Shown one piece after another: positions 19,804-27,600 of a stretch of DNA of 64,000 nt. The DNA is taken from the NCBI RefSeq assembly GCF_009646115.1, contig NZ_CP045720.1, positions 2,170,001 through 2,234,000 of the forward strand. The letters are read 5' to 3'. This stretch comes from Pantoea eucalypti. GTDB taxonomy: Bacteria; Pseudomonadota; Gammaproteobacteria; Enterobacterales; Enterobacteriaceae. The translations under genes were made by a program, and so were the position numbers. The notes beneath the pieces were generated by a model. It did no database searches and was not told the DNA's origin. It saw only the letters and a list, made by a program, of their open reading frames with translations. The number at the start of each line of letters is the position of its first letter. Within the stretch, counting starts at the first letter, position 1.

Positions 19804-20271
19804 ATGCAAGTTGTCGATCTGAACCAACATCCCGACTACGCCAGACAAACAGCACAACTGCTGCACGCTGAATGGTCACATCATCCAGCCTGGTCACATC
19901 AACCCACCATCCTTGCGCATTTACACCAAAGGAACCAGACAGGCTCGGCGGAATTTACCCTTGTTGCCACGCCGGATGGCGAAACGGTCATCGCGACCTG
20001 TAGCGTCATCCGCTATGAACTGGACGACATCCCGGCAAGAGAATACTGGATGGGTGAAGTGGTGACGGACAAAAAATTTCGCGGTCAGGGCGTAGCAAAA
20101 GCGTTGATCCAGCAGGTAATTGCGCGGGCCAGACAAAAGCGAATTAGTGAACTCTGGCTCTATACTCCCGATCAGCAGGCGTACTATCAGCGTTCAGGAT
20201 GGCAGGCGGTGGAACAGCGGCACATAGCGGGAGAAGAAGTCACGGTGATGGTCCTGCATCTGGCGCAGTAA
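19804..20271 (+). CDS. GNAT family N-acetyltransferase
   Basis: 155-residue single-domain acetyltransferase. The acetyl-CoA-binding motif A is visible as RGQGVAKALIQQV (about residues 98-110), preceded by the beta-strand REYWMGEVVTD; the C-terminal YYQRSGW is motif B. The substrate cannot be deduced. It stands alone between the arabinose genes and the convergent ytf operon. An AAGGTAACC ribosome site lies before the ATG. Confidence 0.85.
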   Translation: MQVVDLNQHPDYARQTAQLLHAEWSHHPAWSHQPTILAHLHQRNQTGSAEFTLVATPDGETVIATCSVIRYELDDIPAREYWMGEVVTDKKFRGQGVAKALIQQVIARARQKRISELWLYTPDQQAYYQRSGWQAVEQRHIAGEEVTVMVLHLAQ

Positions 20272-20273
20272 AA

Positions 20274-20293
20274 GGCGGCTCCTGAGAGCCGCC
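20274..20293. terminator. hairpin between GNAT gene and yjfF
   Basis: GGCGGCTC and GAGCCGCC form an 8-bp stem around CTGA directly after the GNAT stop. The T-tails are weak on both strands, so it may be a transcript-end hairpin for the convergent pair. Confidence 0.5.
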
Positions 20294-20314
20294 ATTAACC
20301 GGGATACGCAATAC

Positions 20315-21301
20315 TCAGGTTGGGATGCGTTTAACCGGTGCGTTCTGCTGACGATCCCAGATCACCGTCAGTAACCGCTGCAGCGCGATAAACGCAAACA
20401 GCAGAATCCCGATGGCGATCTTGGTCCACCACGAACTCAGCGTGCCGTCAAAATTAATCCACGTCTGAATCAGCCCCTGAATCAACACACCAAACAGCGT
20501 ACCCAGCACCGTACCGACACCACCCGACAACAACGTGCCGCCAATCACCACCGATGCAATCGCATCCAGCTCCACACCCAACCCGGCCAGCGCATAACCT
20601 GCCGAGGTATAGATCGAGAACACGATGCCAGCCAGCGTCGCCAGCGTGGTGGAAAGCATATAAATCTTAATGGTGGTCGCACGGGTTGAAACACCCATCA
20701 GCTGAGCGGAGGTCAGATTCCCGCCAATAGCATAAACCCGATTACCAAAGCGCGTGCGGTGCGCCAGAATAATCCCGCCAATCACCACCACCAGCATAAT
20801 CACGGCCAGCAGGCTCAGACGCCCACCACCCGGCACTTTCCACGCCAGACTGGAAAGCATGGTATAAAGCGGATGATCAATAGGAATCGAGTTCTCAGAC
20901 ACCAGATAAGAACAGCCACGCAGGAAAAACATTCCTGCCAGCGTAATAATAAACGCCGGGATCTTAAGCGCATCGATCAGCCAGCCCATCATGGCACCAA
21001 ACAGCGCGCCCATTGACAGAATCAACGCAAAGGCCAGCAGCGGATCGACATGGAAATCACCAATTGCCCGCGCCAGAAACACACCAGTAAAAGCAATCAC
21101 TGCGCCGACCGACAAATCGATACCGCCTGATAAAATCACAAAAGTCATGCCGACGGCGATAATGCCAAGGAACGCGTTATCGGTCAGGATATTGCAAATT
21201 ACCCGGGTAGAAGCAAAGCCCGGAAACTGACTCAGACAAAACAGATAACCCGCCACAAACACCAGCAAGGTAATCATCAGCGGAAGATGACGTTTAATCA
21301 T
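20315..21301 (-). CDS. yjfF: galactofuranose ABC permease YjfF
   Basis: 328-residue sugar ABC permease with the motif SGGIDLSVGAVIAFTG shared with AraH/RbsC-type channels. In E. coli YtfQRT-YjfF imports galactofuranose. The start at 21301 (MIKRHLPLMITLL) overlaps the ytfT stop by four bases (ATGA), indicating translational coupling; the longer frame upstream is rejected. Last gene of the operon. Confidence 0.9.
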   Translation of the reverse strand: MIKRHLPLMITLLVFVAGYLFCLSQFPGFASTRVICNILTDNAFLGIIAVGMTFVILSGGIDLSVGAVIAFTGVFLARAIGDFHVDPLLAFALILSMGALFGAMMGWLIDALKIPAFIITLAGMFFLRGCSYLVSENSIPIDHPLYTMLSSLAWKVPGGGRLSLLAVIMLVVVIGGIILAHRTRFGNRVYAIGGNLTSAQLMGVSTRATTIKIYMLSTTLATLAGIVFSIYTSAGYALAGLGVELDAIASVVIGGTLLSGGVGTVLGTLFGVLIQGLIQTWINFDGTLSSWWTKIAIGILLFAFIALQRLLTVIWDRQQNAPVKRIPT

Positions 21302-22314
21302 GTCGGACGCCTCCGTTTTAACATCGCAATAAATCGCGGTGACTGCAGTAACAACACGCACATCACCACCACCGCTTTCACCACCTGATTCAGCTCAGGC
21401 GGGAAGCCGGAGAGCAGAATCCCGGTATTCATCGACTGAATAATCAGCGCACCAATCAGCGACAGCACCAGATTAAAACGGCCACCCATCAGGGACGCGC
21501 CGCCTATCACCACGGCGAGAATCGCGTCCAGTTCCAGCCACAAACCGGCGTTATTGGCATCTGCACCGCGAATATCCGCCGCGACGATGAGCCCAGCCAC
21601 TGCCGCACAGACGCCACTGATCGCGTAGGTGGACATCACCACCAGCCAGCCCGTCACACCCGCATTGCGGGCAGCGCGCAGGTTAATCCCCACCGCTTCG
21701 ATAAACAGACCCAGCGCGGTTTTGCGCGTCAGCAGCCAGACGGCCAGCGCGACCACCAGCGTGATCCAGACCGGCACCGGCAACATCCACAGCGAGCCGT
21801 TACCAAACCAGCCAAGACTGTCACTGTCGAACGTCACAATCTGCCCCTGGGTAATCAGCTGAGCAATACCGCGCCCGGCAACCATCAGAATCAGCGTCGC
21901 AACAAATGGTTGAATACGCAGCAGCGCCACCAGCACCCCGTTCCACAAACCACAGGCTAAACCGGTTGCCAGCGTGCAGAGAATAATAAACGGCACACCG
22001 TGCCCGGCGACGGTCAGTGTGGCGGCCGTTGCGCCCGCTATCGCCATCACCGCCCCTACGGAAAGATCGATGCCGCCAGTCGCGATCACCAGCGTCATCC
22101 CTATCGCCAGCAGGGCAACCGGTGCCGCACGGTTAAGAATATCGATCGGACTGCCGAACAGACGGCCATCCTGCAGATGCACTGCAAAAAAGTTATTGGC
22201 CACCAGACTGTCGATTAACAGCACCAACAGCAGCGCGGCGATTTGCGGCATCCCCGGCGGGAGTTTCAGCTTACGACGAGGCGTTTTTTCAGATGTCATA
22301 GGTGACTCAAGCAT
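21298..22314 (-). CDS. ytfT: galactofuranose ABC permease YtfT
   Basis: Second permease of the heterodimeric channel, 338 residues. TGGIDLSVGAVMAIAGAT and ADIRGADANNAGLWLELDAI are almost identical to E. coli YtfT. The start at 22314 is favoured by GGAGGGG six bases upstream and overlaps the ytfR stop; another in-frame ATG at 22299 is possible. It is coupled to both neighbours by overlaps. Confidence 0.9.
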   Translation of the reverse strand: MLESPMTSEKTPRRKLKLPPGMPQIAALLLVLLIDSLVANNFFAVHLQDGRLFGSPIDILNRAAPVALLAIGMTLVIATGGIDLSVGAVMAIAGATAATLTVAGHGVPFIILCTLATGLACGLWNGVLVALLRIQPFVATLILMVAGRGIAQLITQGQIVTFDSDSLGWFGNGSLWMLPVPVWITLVVALAVWLLTRKTALGLFIEAVGINLRAARNAGVTGWLVVMSTYAISGVCAAVAGLIVAADIRGADANNAGLWLELDAILAVVIGGASLMGGRFNLVLSLIGALIIQSMNTGILLSGFPPELNQVVKAVVVMCVLLLQSPRFIAMLKRRRPT

Positions 22315-23827
22315 GTTTTGCCCCTCCGTCCGCGATAGCATTCACGATCGACGCCACCGAAAGCTGCTCCAGCGGAATTTCTGCCACCTGCTTCAGATCG
22401 CGCATGATCAGCACCCGATCGGCATAACCGACCAGCTCTTCGAGTTCAGAGGAGATCACCAGCAGCGCCAGACCATCGGCGCAAAGGGATTCGATTAAAC
22501 GGATAATCTCGGCGTGCGCACCCACATCAATACCGCGTGTCGGCTCGTCGAGGATCAAAAACTGCGGTTTGGTCACCAGCCAGCGCGACAGCAACACCTT
22601 CTGCTGATTGCCACCCGATAACAGCTCTACCGGCTGCTCAGCGTGCGGCGTGCGAATGCCCAGACTTTTGATGAAACGATCGGCAATCGCCTGCTGCTCG
22701 CGTTTTTTAATGGGCCGTAACCAGCCGCGCTGCGCCTGCAATGCCAGAATAATATTTTCGCGCACGGAGGCCGCGCCAATAATCCCGTCTGTCTTACGAT
22801 CTTCCGGGCAAAACCCCATGCCAAGCTGTGAGGCTTTCGCCGGGTTGGTAATACGCTGCACTTTACCTTTGATCGTCGCGGTTCCACGATCGGCGCGACG
22901 AATACCAAACAACACTTCTGCGGTTTCGGTGCGGCCTGAGCCCAGCAGACCCGCCAGTCCCACCACCTCACCGGGACGCACGGCCAGGTTAAAAGGCTCA
23001 ATGGTGCCCTTTCTGCCGTAATCTTCAAATGACACCACCGGCTGATTGCTGCGCAGCGTGCTGCCCTGACGCTGTAACGCCGTCTCAAGCAGTTCACGTC
23101 CTAACATCAGCTTAATCAGTTCAATCTGTGGCAGCGTGGCGGTCTCACGAGTCGCGATAAATTGCCCGTTACGCAGCACGGTAATCCGGTCAGTAATTCG
23201 GTACACCTGGTCAAGAAAATGGGTCACAAAAATCAGGCTCATCCCTTTGGCTTTTAACTGCGCCATCAGGGTAAACAGCATCTCGACTTCACTGGCATCC
23301 AGACTGGCTGTTGGCTCGTCGAGGATCAACACCTGAGCAGAAAGGTCGACCGCGCGACAGATGGCAATAATCTGCTGCATTGCCACCGAGTAGTGGCCCA
23401 GCGGACGCGTGACATCAAGGGAAAAACCGTAATTCCGCATCAGCGCATCGGCATCACGCACCATGCGGCGACGGTCAATCATGCCAAAACGACGCGGCTC
23501 ACGCCCTATATAGAGGTTATCTGCCACCGACATGTTCGGCAGCATATTCACTTCCTGATAAACGGTGCCGATACCCATCTCCTGCGCCTGCGCCGTATTG
23601 TGCGGTGTAATCGGCTCGCCGTTCAGGGTAATGGTGCCGGCGTCGCGGCTGTAAACACCGGTCAGCACTTTAATCAGCGTGGATTTACCGGCACCGTTCT
23701 CGCCCAGCAGCGCCATGATCTCCCCTTTGCGTATATCAAAGGAAACATTATTCAGCGCTTTGACGCCGGGAAAACCTTTGCTAATGCCGCTGATGGATAG
23801 CAGCGGTGTTTCATTTTGCGTGGTCAT
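22307..23827 (-). CDS. ytfR: galactofuranose ABC ATPase YtfR
   Basis: Energises the importer; 506 residues with two ATPase domains. First domain: Walker [10 protein letters not shown], and DEPTASLDASEVEMLF as Walker B. Second domain: degenerate Walker A GLLGSGRTE, signature [23 protein letters not shown]. The start at 23827 (MTTQNETPLL) follows GGAG; a GTG nine bases upstream lacks correct spacing. A terminator-like hairpin separates it from ytfQ. Confidence 0.92.
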   Translation of the reverse strand: MTTQNETPLLSISGISKGFPGVKALNNVSFDIRKGEIMALLGENGAGKSTLIKVLTGVYSRDAGTITLNGEPITPHNTAQAQEMGIGTVYQEVNMLPNMSVADNLYIGREPRRFGMIDRRRMVRDADALMRNYGFSLDVTRPLGHYSVAMQQIIAICRAVDLSAQVLILDEPTASLDASEVEMLFTLMAQLKAKGMSLIFVTHFLDQVYRITDRITVLRNGQFIATRETATLPQIELIKLMLGRELLETALQRQGSTLRSNQPVVSFEDYGRKGTIEPFNLAVRPGEVVGLAGLLGSGRTETAEVLFGIRRADRGTATIKGKVQRITNPAKASQLGMGFCPEDRKTDGIIGAASVRENIILALQAQRGWLRPIKKREQQAIADRFIKSLGIRTPHAEQPVELLSGGNQQKVLLSRWLVTKPQFLILDEPTRGIDVGAHAEIIRLIESLCADGLALLVISSELEELVGYADRVLIMRDLKQVAEIPLEQLSVASIVNAIADGGAKHA

Positions 23828-23851
23828 TCTGCTCACTCCGCCTTACGTCAT

Positions 23852-23874
23852 GAAAAACCGCCCCGGAGGGCGGT
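23852..23874 (-). terminator. attenuating terminator between ytfQ and ytfR
   Basis: On the minus strand ACCGCCC-TCCG-GGGCGGT is followed by TTTTT, about 25 bases before ytfR. It should end a share of ytfQ transcripts and give more binding protein than ATPase and permeases. Confidence 0.8.
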
Positions 23875-23903
23875 CTGCGGCTGGTCTTTGACGGGTCGGT
23901 GAA

Positions 23904-24860
23904 TCAGTAACCCATACCGTTTTTCTTATCCAGCTCCGCCTGTGCATCAGCAGGCAGGAACAGCTTCGATTCGGTCTTGATCACTTTTGGCGGCAGCGTG
24001 CCATCTTTTTTGAATTTTTCCAGCGCATCAAACGCCGGACCCGCCATATTTGGCGTCAGTTCCACGTTGGCGTTAGCCTCACCCGCCAGCATCGCTTTGT
24101 AGATATCCGGTACGCCATCAATTGAGCCAGTCAGAATATCTTTGCCCGGTTTCAGGCCGGCTTCCTTAATGGCCTGAATGGCACCGATCGCCATGTCATC
24201 GTTATGCGCGTAAACCATGCAGATGTTTTTGCCGTTGTTTTCCGCCTTGATAAAGCTCTCCATCACCTCTTTACCTTTACTGCGGGTAAAGTCACCGGAC
24301 TGAGAACGGATCACTTTAATGTTAGGGTGGTTGCTGATTGCCTCGGCAAAGCCTTTCTTGCGGTCGATTGCCACGCTGGCACCGACCGTGCCCTGCAGTT
24401 CGACCACGTTACATTTTTTGTCGCCTACGGTTTTTACCAGCCAGTCGCCAATCAGCTTGCCTTCCAGCACGTTGTCAGCTGTCACCACCGCCTGATAGAG
24501 CGATTTGTCTTTCACCACGATGGCGCGATCCAGCAGGTAAACCGGTATTTTGGCATCTTTGGCTTCTTCCAGTACCGGCTCCCAGCCGGTCTGTACCACA
24601 GGCGCGATAAAGATGGCATCAACGCCCTGAGCAATGAACGAACGCACGGCTTTGATCTGATTCTCTTGTTTCTGCTGTCCGTCGGCGATTTTCAGGGTGA
24701 TTCCGCGTTTTTTGGCTTCGCTTTTAGCTACGTTAGTTTCCGCTGAGCGCCAGCCAGATTCTGAACCGACCTGCGAGAAGCCGACCGTCATATCAGCAGC
24801 GAGTACCGGGCCGGTTAACGCGGCGCTGACCAGCGTGGTCAGAAGTAAACGTTTCCACAT
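23904..24860 (-). CDS. ytfQ: galactofuranose-binding periplasmic protein
   Basis: Periplasmic receptor of the YtfQRT-YjfF importer. The start at 24860 gives MWKRLLLTTLVSAALTGPVL with a signal peptidase site after VLA-A, and 318 residues, exactly the E. coli length. VGFSQVGSESGWRSAETNVA and the C-terminal KKNGMGY are nearly invariant in YtfQ. A longer upstream frame has no signal-peptide logic. First gene of the operon; a GalR/GalS-like site lies about 235 bp upstream. Confidence 0.94.
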   Translation of the reverse strand: MWKRLLLTTLVSAALTGPVLAADMTVGFSQVGSESGWRSAETNVAKSEAKKRGITLKIADGQQKQENQIKAVRSFIAQGVDAIFIAPVVQTGWEPVLEEAKDAKIPVYLLDRAIVVKDKSLYQAVVTADNVLEGKLIGDWLVKTVGDKKCNVVELQGTVGASVAIDRKKGFAEAISNHPNIKVIRSQSGDFTRSKGKEVMESFIKAENNGKNICMVYAHNDDMAIGAIQAIKEAGLKPGKDILTGSIDGVPDIYKAMLAGEANANVELTPNMAGPAFDALEKFKKDGTLPPKVIKTESKLFLPADAQAELDKKNGMGY

Positions 24861-25076
24861 AGTTTTTAATCCTCTGAAAGGCGTTTGCTGTTTAGGGTAG
24901 AGAGCCTGCTTAGACTGGACTAAAAAAGCGTGCATAATGGCGACACACTTCACAAAACAGAGCAATTTAAAGGAGTTACGTGCAGAGCGAGCAGTTTTCC
25001 AACAGGGGTATTATGGATAAAATCGCTGAGTAAAATTACAATGCCGGTTAAATAAATGTAATAAACAGAATCGCTT

Positions 25077-25256
25077 ATGTTTAATGCCACTGGAAACGAT
25101 TACAGGCAGGCGTACAAAACGGGTTATCCGGTTTGCGGTGAACAAAAAATGGGATTTGTGATTGTCCGCACAATCGATGGTGAAGACGAATCAGGCGCGA
25201 AACGTTTCTATGGCATTCGTTATTTAACGGTTAAATTTCCTGCGGTTAAAGTGTAA
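25077..25256 (+). CDS. hypothetical small protein, 59 aa
   Basis: I do not recognise this protein. The frame begins MFNATGNDYRQAYKTG and ends TVKFPAVKV; composition is protein-like with balanced charge and a beta-rich C-terminus (GIRYLTVKF). No strong ribosome site precedes the ATG. It lies in the gap between divergent ytfQ and cnu and contains a GalR/GalS-like operator, which weakens the coding case. Could be non-coding. Confidence 0.3.
   Translation: MFNATGNDYRQAYKTGYPVCGEQKMGFVIVRTIDGEDESGAKRFYGIRYLTVKFPAVKV
25091..25104. promoter_or_regulatory. GalR/GalS-like operator
   Basis: TGGAAACGATTACA fits the LacI-family core GNAANCGNTTNC used by GalR and GalS. It lies upstream of ytfQ, whose E. 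coli counterpart is reported to belong to the galactose regulon. Confidence 0.45.
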
Positions 25257-25547
25257 TAAATAAGGTATTCATGTGCTGTCAGGGTCAAATGGAATAAAAA
25301 ATAATATTGTGCTGCTTATTTTTAACGTTTAATTGCCGCAGTAACCCGAACCAGTCAGGCTGACGTAGTAAACTAAGGCGCTGAGTTACCAACATCGTGC
25401 ATAGTCAGAACGAGGAATATGGACTTTTAGTGACTAATAAGGTGATTTTGTCTGATTTTCGGCTTTTTTCACCTGCAAGATCTGGACAGACCAAGCCCGC
25501 CCCCTATACTGAGCACTCCTTTGTTACTTCTATCTATTATGGCAATG

Positions 25548-25763
25548 ATGACTGCGCACGATTACCTGCTTAAATTCCGCAAAGTAAATAATTCAGACAG
25601 TCTGGAAAAGCTTTTCGATCATCTTAATTACTCCCTGACCAATGATCTGGAAATTATCAATATGTACCGGGCTGCCGACCATCGACGCGCTGAACTGGTC
25701 TCTGGCGGACGGTTATATGATCTGGGCTGCGTACCAAAAACGGTGTGGCGCTACGTGGTCTGA
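25548..25763 (+). CDS. cnu: OriC-binding nucleoid protein Cnu
   Basis: 71-residue Hha/YmoA-family protein that partners H-NS and StpA in silencing and binds oriC in E. coli. From [15 protein letters not shown] to the end it matches E. coli YdgT (Cnu), including the block [23 protein letters not shown] at 25548 gives exactly the E. coli length; ATGs at 25545 and 25539 are in frame, and no clear ribosome site decides. It precedes ydgK and rsxA as in E. coli. Confidence 0.93.
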   Translation: MTAHDYLLKFRKVNNSDSLEKLFDHLNYSLTNDLEIINMYRAADHRRAELVSGGRLYDLGCVPKTVWRYVV

Positions 25764-25873
25764 TTTCTCACTGATTTATCGCTTCGTTTACTGCTGACGT
25801 TGTCCGGATGGGCGTGCCTCTCTGGACATGTTATTCTGCTGCGCTTTGACTCTCCGAGACAGGAATAACTACG

Positions 25874-26317
25874 ATGAATGAACAGGTTGCTGCGCCGCGC
25901 ATTGGTGGCTGGCTTTTGCTGCCTCTGGCCTGGCTGATAATGACCCTGTTAACCACCGTTCTGGTGCTGGCGATGTATCTGACTCCCCTGTTTAATCCGG
26001 CGTGGCGTGTGGCGCTGTTTTCTCACGGCAGCACCCTCTTCTCATACTGGGCCATTTCCCTGCTTACCGCCGTGGCGGTCTGGGCCTATAGTCTTTGGAT
26101 CAGCTGGCTGTTCCTGAAGCGCTCCCGACGCCTGCCGCGCCATTATCTGCTCTGGCTGCTGATTACCGTGCTACTGGCGCTGAAAACCTTTGCTTTCACA
26201 CCCGTCGCTGATAGCCGAGCCCTTCAGACATTACTGCTGTCGCTGCTGGCCGCGGCGGTGTTTGTGCCCTATTTCAAACGCTCAGAACGGGTAAAAAAGA
26301 CCTTTATCGCGCCGTAA
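25874..26317 (+). CDS. ydgK: DUF2569 membrane protein YdgK
   Basis: 147-residue inner-membrane protein with four hydrophobic segments (about 10-35, 53-78, 90-110, 115-135). APRIGGWLLLPLAWL at the start and VPYFKRSERVKKTF at the end are conserved with E. coli YdgK. The molecular function is unknown. It sits between cnu and rsxA, as in E. coli; AGGAATAACT precedes the ATG. Confidence 0.88.
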   Translation: MNEQVAAPRIGGWLLLPLAWLIMTLLTTVLVLAMYLTPLFNPAWRVALFSHGSTLFSYWAISLLTAVAVWAYSLWISWLFLKRSRRLPRHYLLWLLITVLLALKTFAFTPVADSRALQTLLLSLLAAAVFVPYFKRSERVKKTFIAP

Positions 26318-26440
26318 CGCGGTGAGTTGTGTCAGGAATTTAATACTGAGTGCGGTCTGCCGCCTTGCGGGTGGCGCGGGTGTTGAGATACGTCGCGCTA
26401 TCAATGATAATAAGCCGCTTTCTGGCTCCCAGGCGAAAAA

Positions 26441-27022
26441 ATGACCGATTATCTGCTTCTCTTTGTTGGCACCGTGCTGGTGAATAACTTCGTATTAGTG
26501 AAGTTTCTCGGCCTTTGTCCTTTTATGGGCGTTTCCAAAAAACTGGAAACGGCAATTGGCATGGGCCTCGCCACGACATTCGTCATCACGCTGGCGTCGA
26601 TCTGCGCCTGGCTGGTCAATCATCTGATCCTGCTGCCGCTGGATCTGGTCTATCTGCGCACCATGGCGTATATCCTGGTGATCGCTGTTGTCGTGCAGTT
26701 CACCGAGATGGTAGTACGTAAGACCAGCCCGTCGCTCTATCGCCTGCTGGGTATTTTTCTGCCGCTAATTACCACCAACTGTGCGGTGCTGGGCGTGCCG
26801 CTGCTGAGTGTTAACCTCAACCACACCTTTATGCAGGCTGCGCTGTATGGTTTCAGTGCTTCCATCGGCTTTTCGCTGGTGATGGTCCTGTTCGCCGGTA
26901 TGCGTGAGCGCCTGGTGCTGGCGAATGTTCCGGCCCCGTTCAAAGGCAACTCCATCGCCCTGATCACTGCGGGCCTGATGGCGCTGGCATTTATGGGCTT
27001 CAGCGGTCTGGTGAAATTCTGA
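26441..27022 (+). CDS. rsxA: electron transport complex subunit RsxA
   Basis: 193-residue inner-membrane subunit of the Rsx (Rnf-like) complex, with six hydrophobic segments. In E. coli the complex reduces SoxR and so switches off the superoxide response; Rnf complexes couple NADH-ferredoxin electron flow to ion transport. [19 protein letters not shown] and [13 protein letters not shown] carry the conserved cysteines. The stop overlaps the rsxB start (TGATG). Confidence 0.96.
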   Translation: MTDYLLLFVGTVLVNNFVLVKFLGLCPFMGVSKKLETAIGMGLATTFVITLASICAWLVNHLILLPLDLVYLRTMAYILVIAVVVQFTEMVVRKTSPSLYRLLGIFLPLITTNCAVLGVPLLSVNLNHTFMQAALYGFSASIGFSLVMVLFAGMRERLVLANVPAPFKGNSIALITAGLMALAFMGFSGLVKF

Positions 27023-27600
27023 TGACCGCGATCTGGATTGCTGTTGCCGTATTAAGTGCGCTGAGCCTGGTGTTCGGCGCGCTGCTGGGTTACGCCTCGC
27101 GCCGCTTTGAAGTCGAAGAAGATCCTATCGTTGAGCAGATTGATGCCATTCTGCCGCAGAGCCAGTGTGGTCAGTGTGGCTATCCAGGCTGCCGTCCCTA
27201 TGCGGATGCGGTCGGCAACAACGGCGAAGCGATCAATAAATGCGCGCCAGGCGGCGAGCAGACCATGCTCAAACTGGCTGCGCTGCTTAACGTTGATCCG
27301 CAGCCGATTGATGGCGATGAATCAGCGAAAGAGCCGGTGCGCACGGTGGCGTTTATTGACGAAGCCAACTGTATTGGCTGCACCAAATGTATTCAGGCCT
27401 GTCCGGTGGATGCGATTGTCGGGGCAACCCGCGCCATGCACACCGTGCTGAGCGATGTCTGTACCGGCTGCGATCTCTGCGTCGCACCCTGCCCGACAGA
27501 CTGTATTGAAATGCGTCCGGTTGCCACCACACCAGCTAACTGGAAGTGGGATTTGAATACCATTCCTGTACGGGTGATTCCGGTAGATACTCATGCTTAA
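27022..27600 (+). CDS. rsxB: electron transport complex subunit RsxB
   Basis: 192-residue iron-sulphur subunit. An N-terminal membrane anchor (about residues 5-25) is followed by a four-cysteine cluster site (Cys49, 52, 57, 74 in CGQCGYPGC) and two 4Fe-4S ferredoxin motifs, [12 protein letters not shown] (Cys117-127) and [12 protein letters not shown] (Cys147-157). All cluster ligands are intact. The end overlaps rsxC by eight bases. Confidence 0.96.
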   Translation: MTAIWIAVAVLSALSLVFGALLGYASRRFEVEEDPIVEQIDAILPQSQCGQCGYPGCRPYADAVGNNGEAINKCAPGGEQTMLKLAALLNVDPQPIDGDESAKEPVRTVAFIDEANCIGCTKCIQACPVDAIVGATRAMHTVLSDVCTGCDLCVAPCPTDCIEMRPVATTPANWKWDLNTIPVRVIPVDTHA

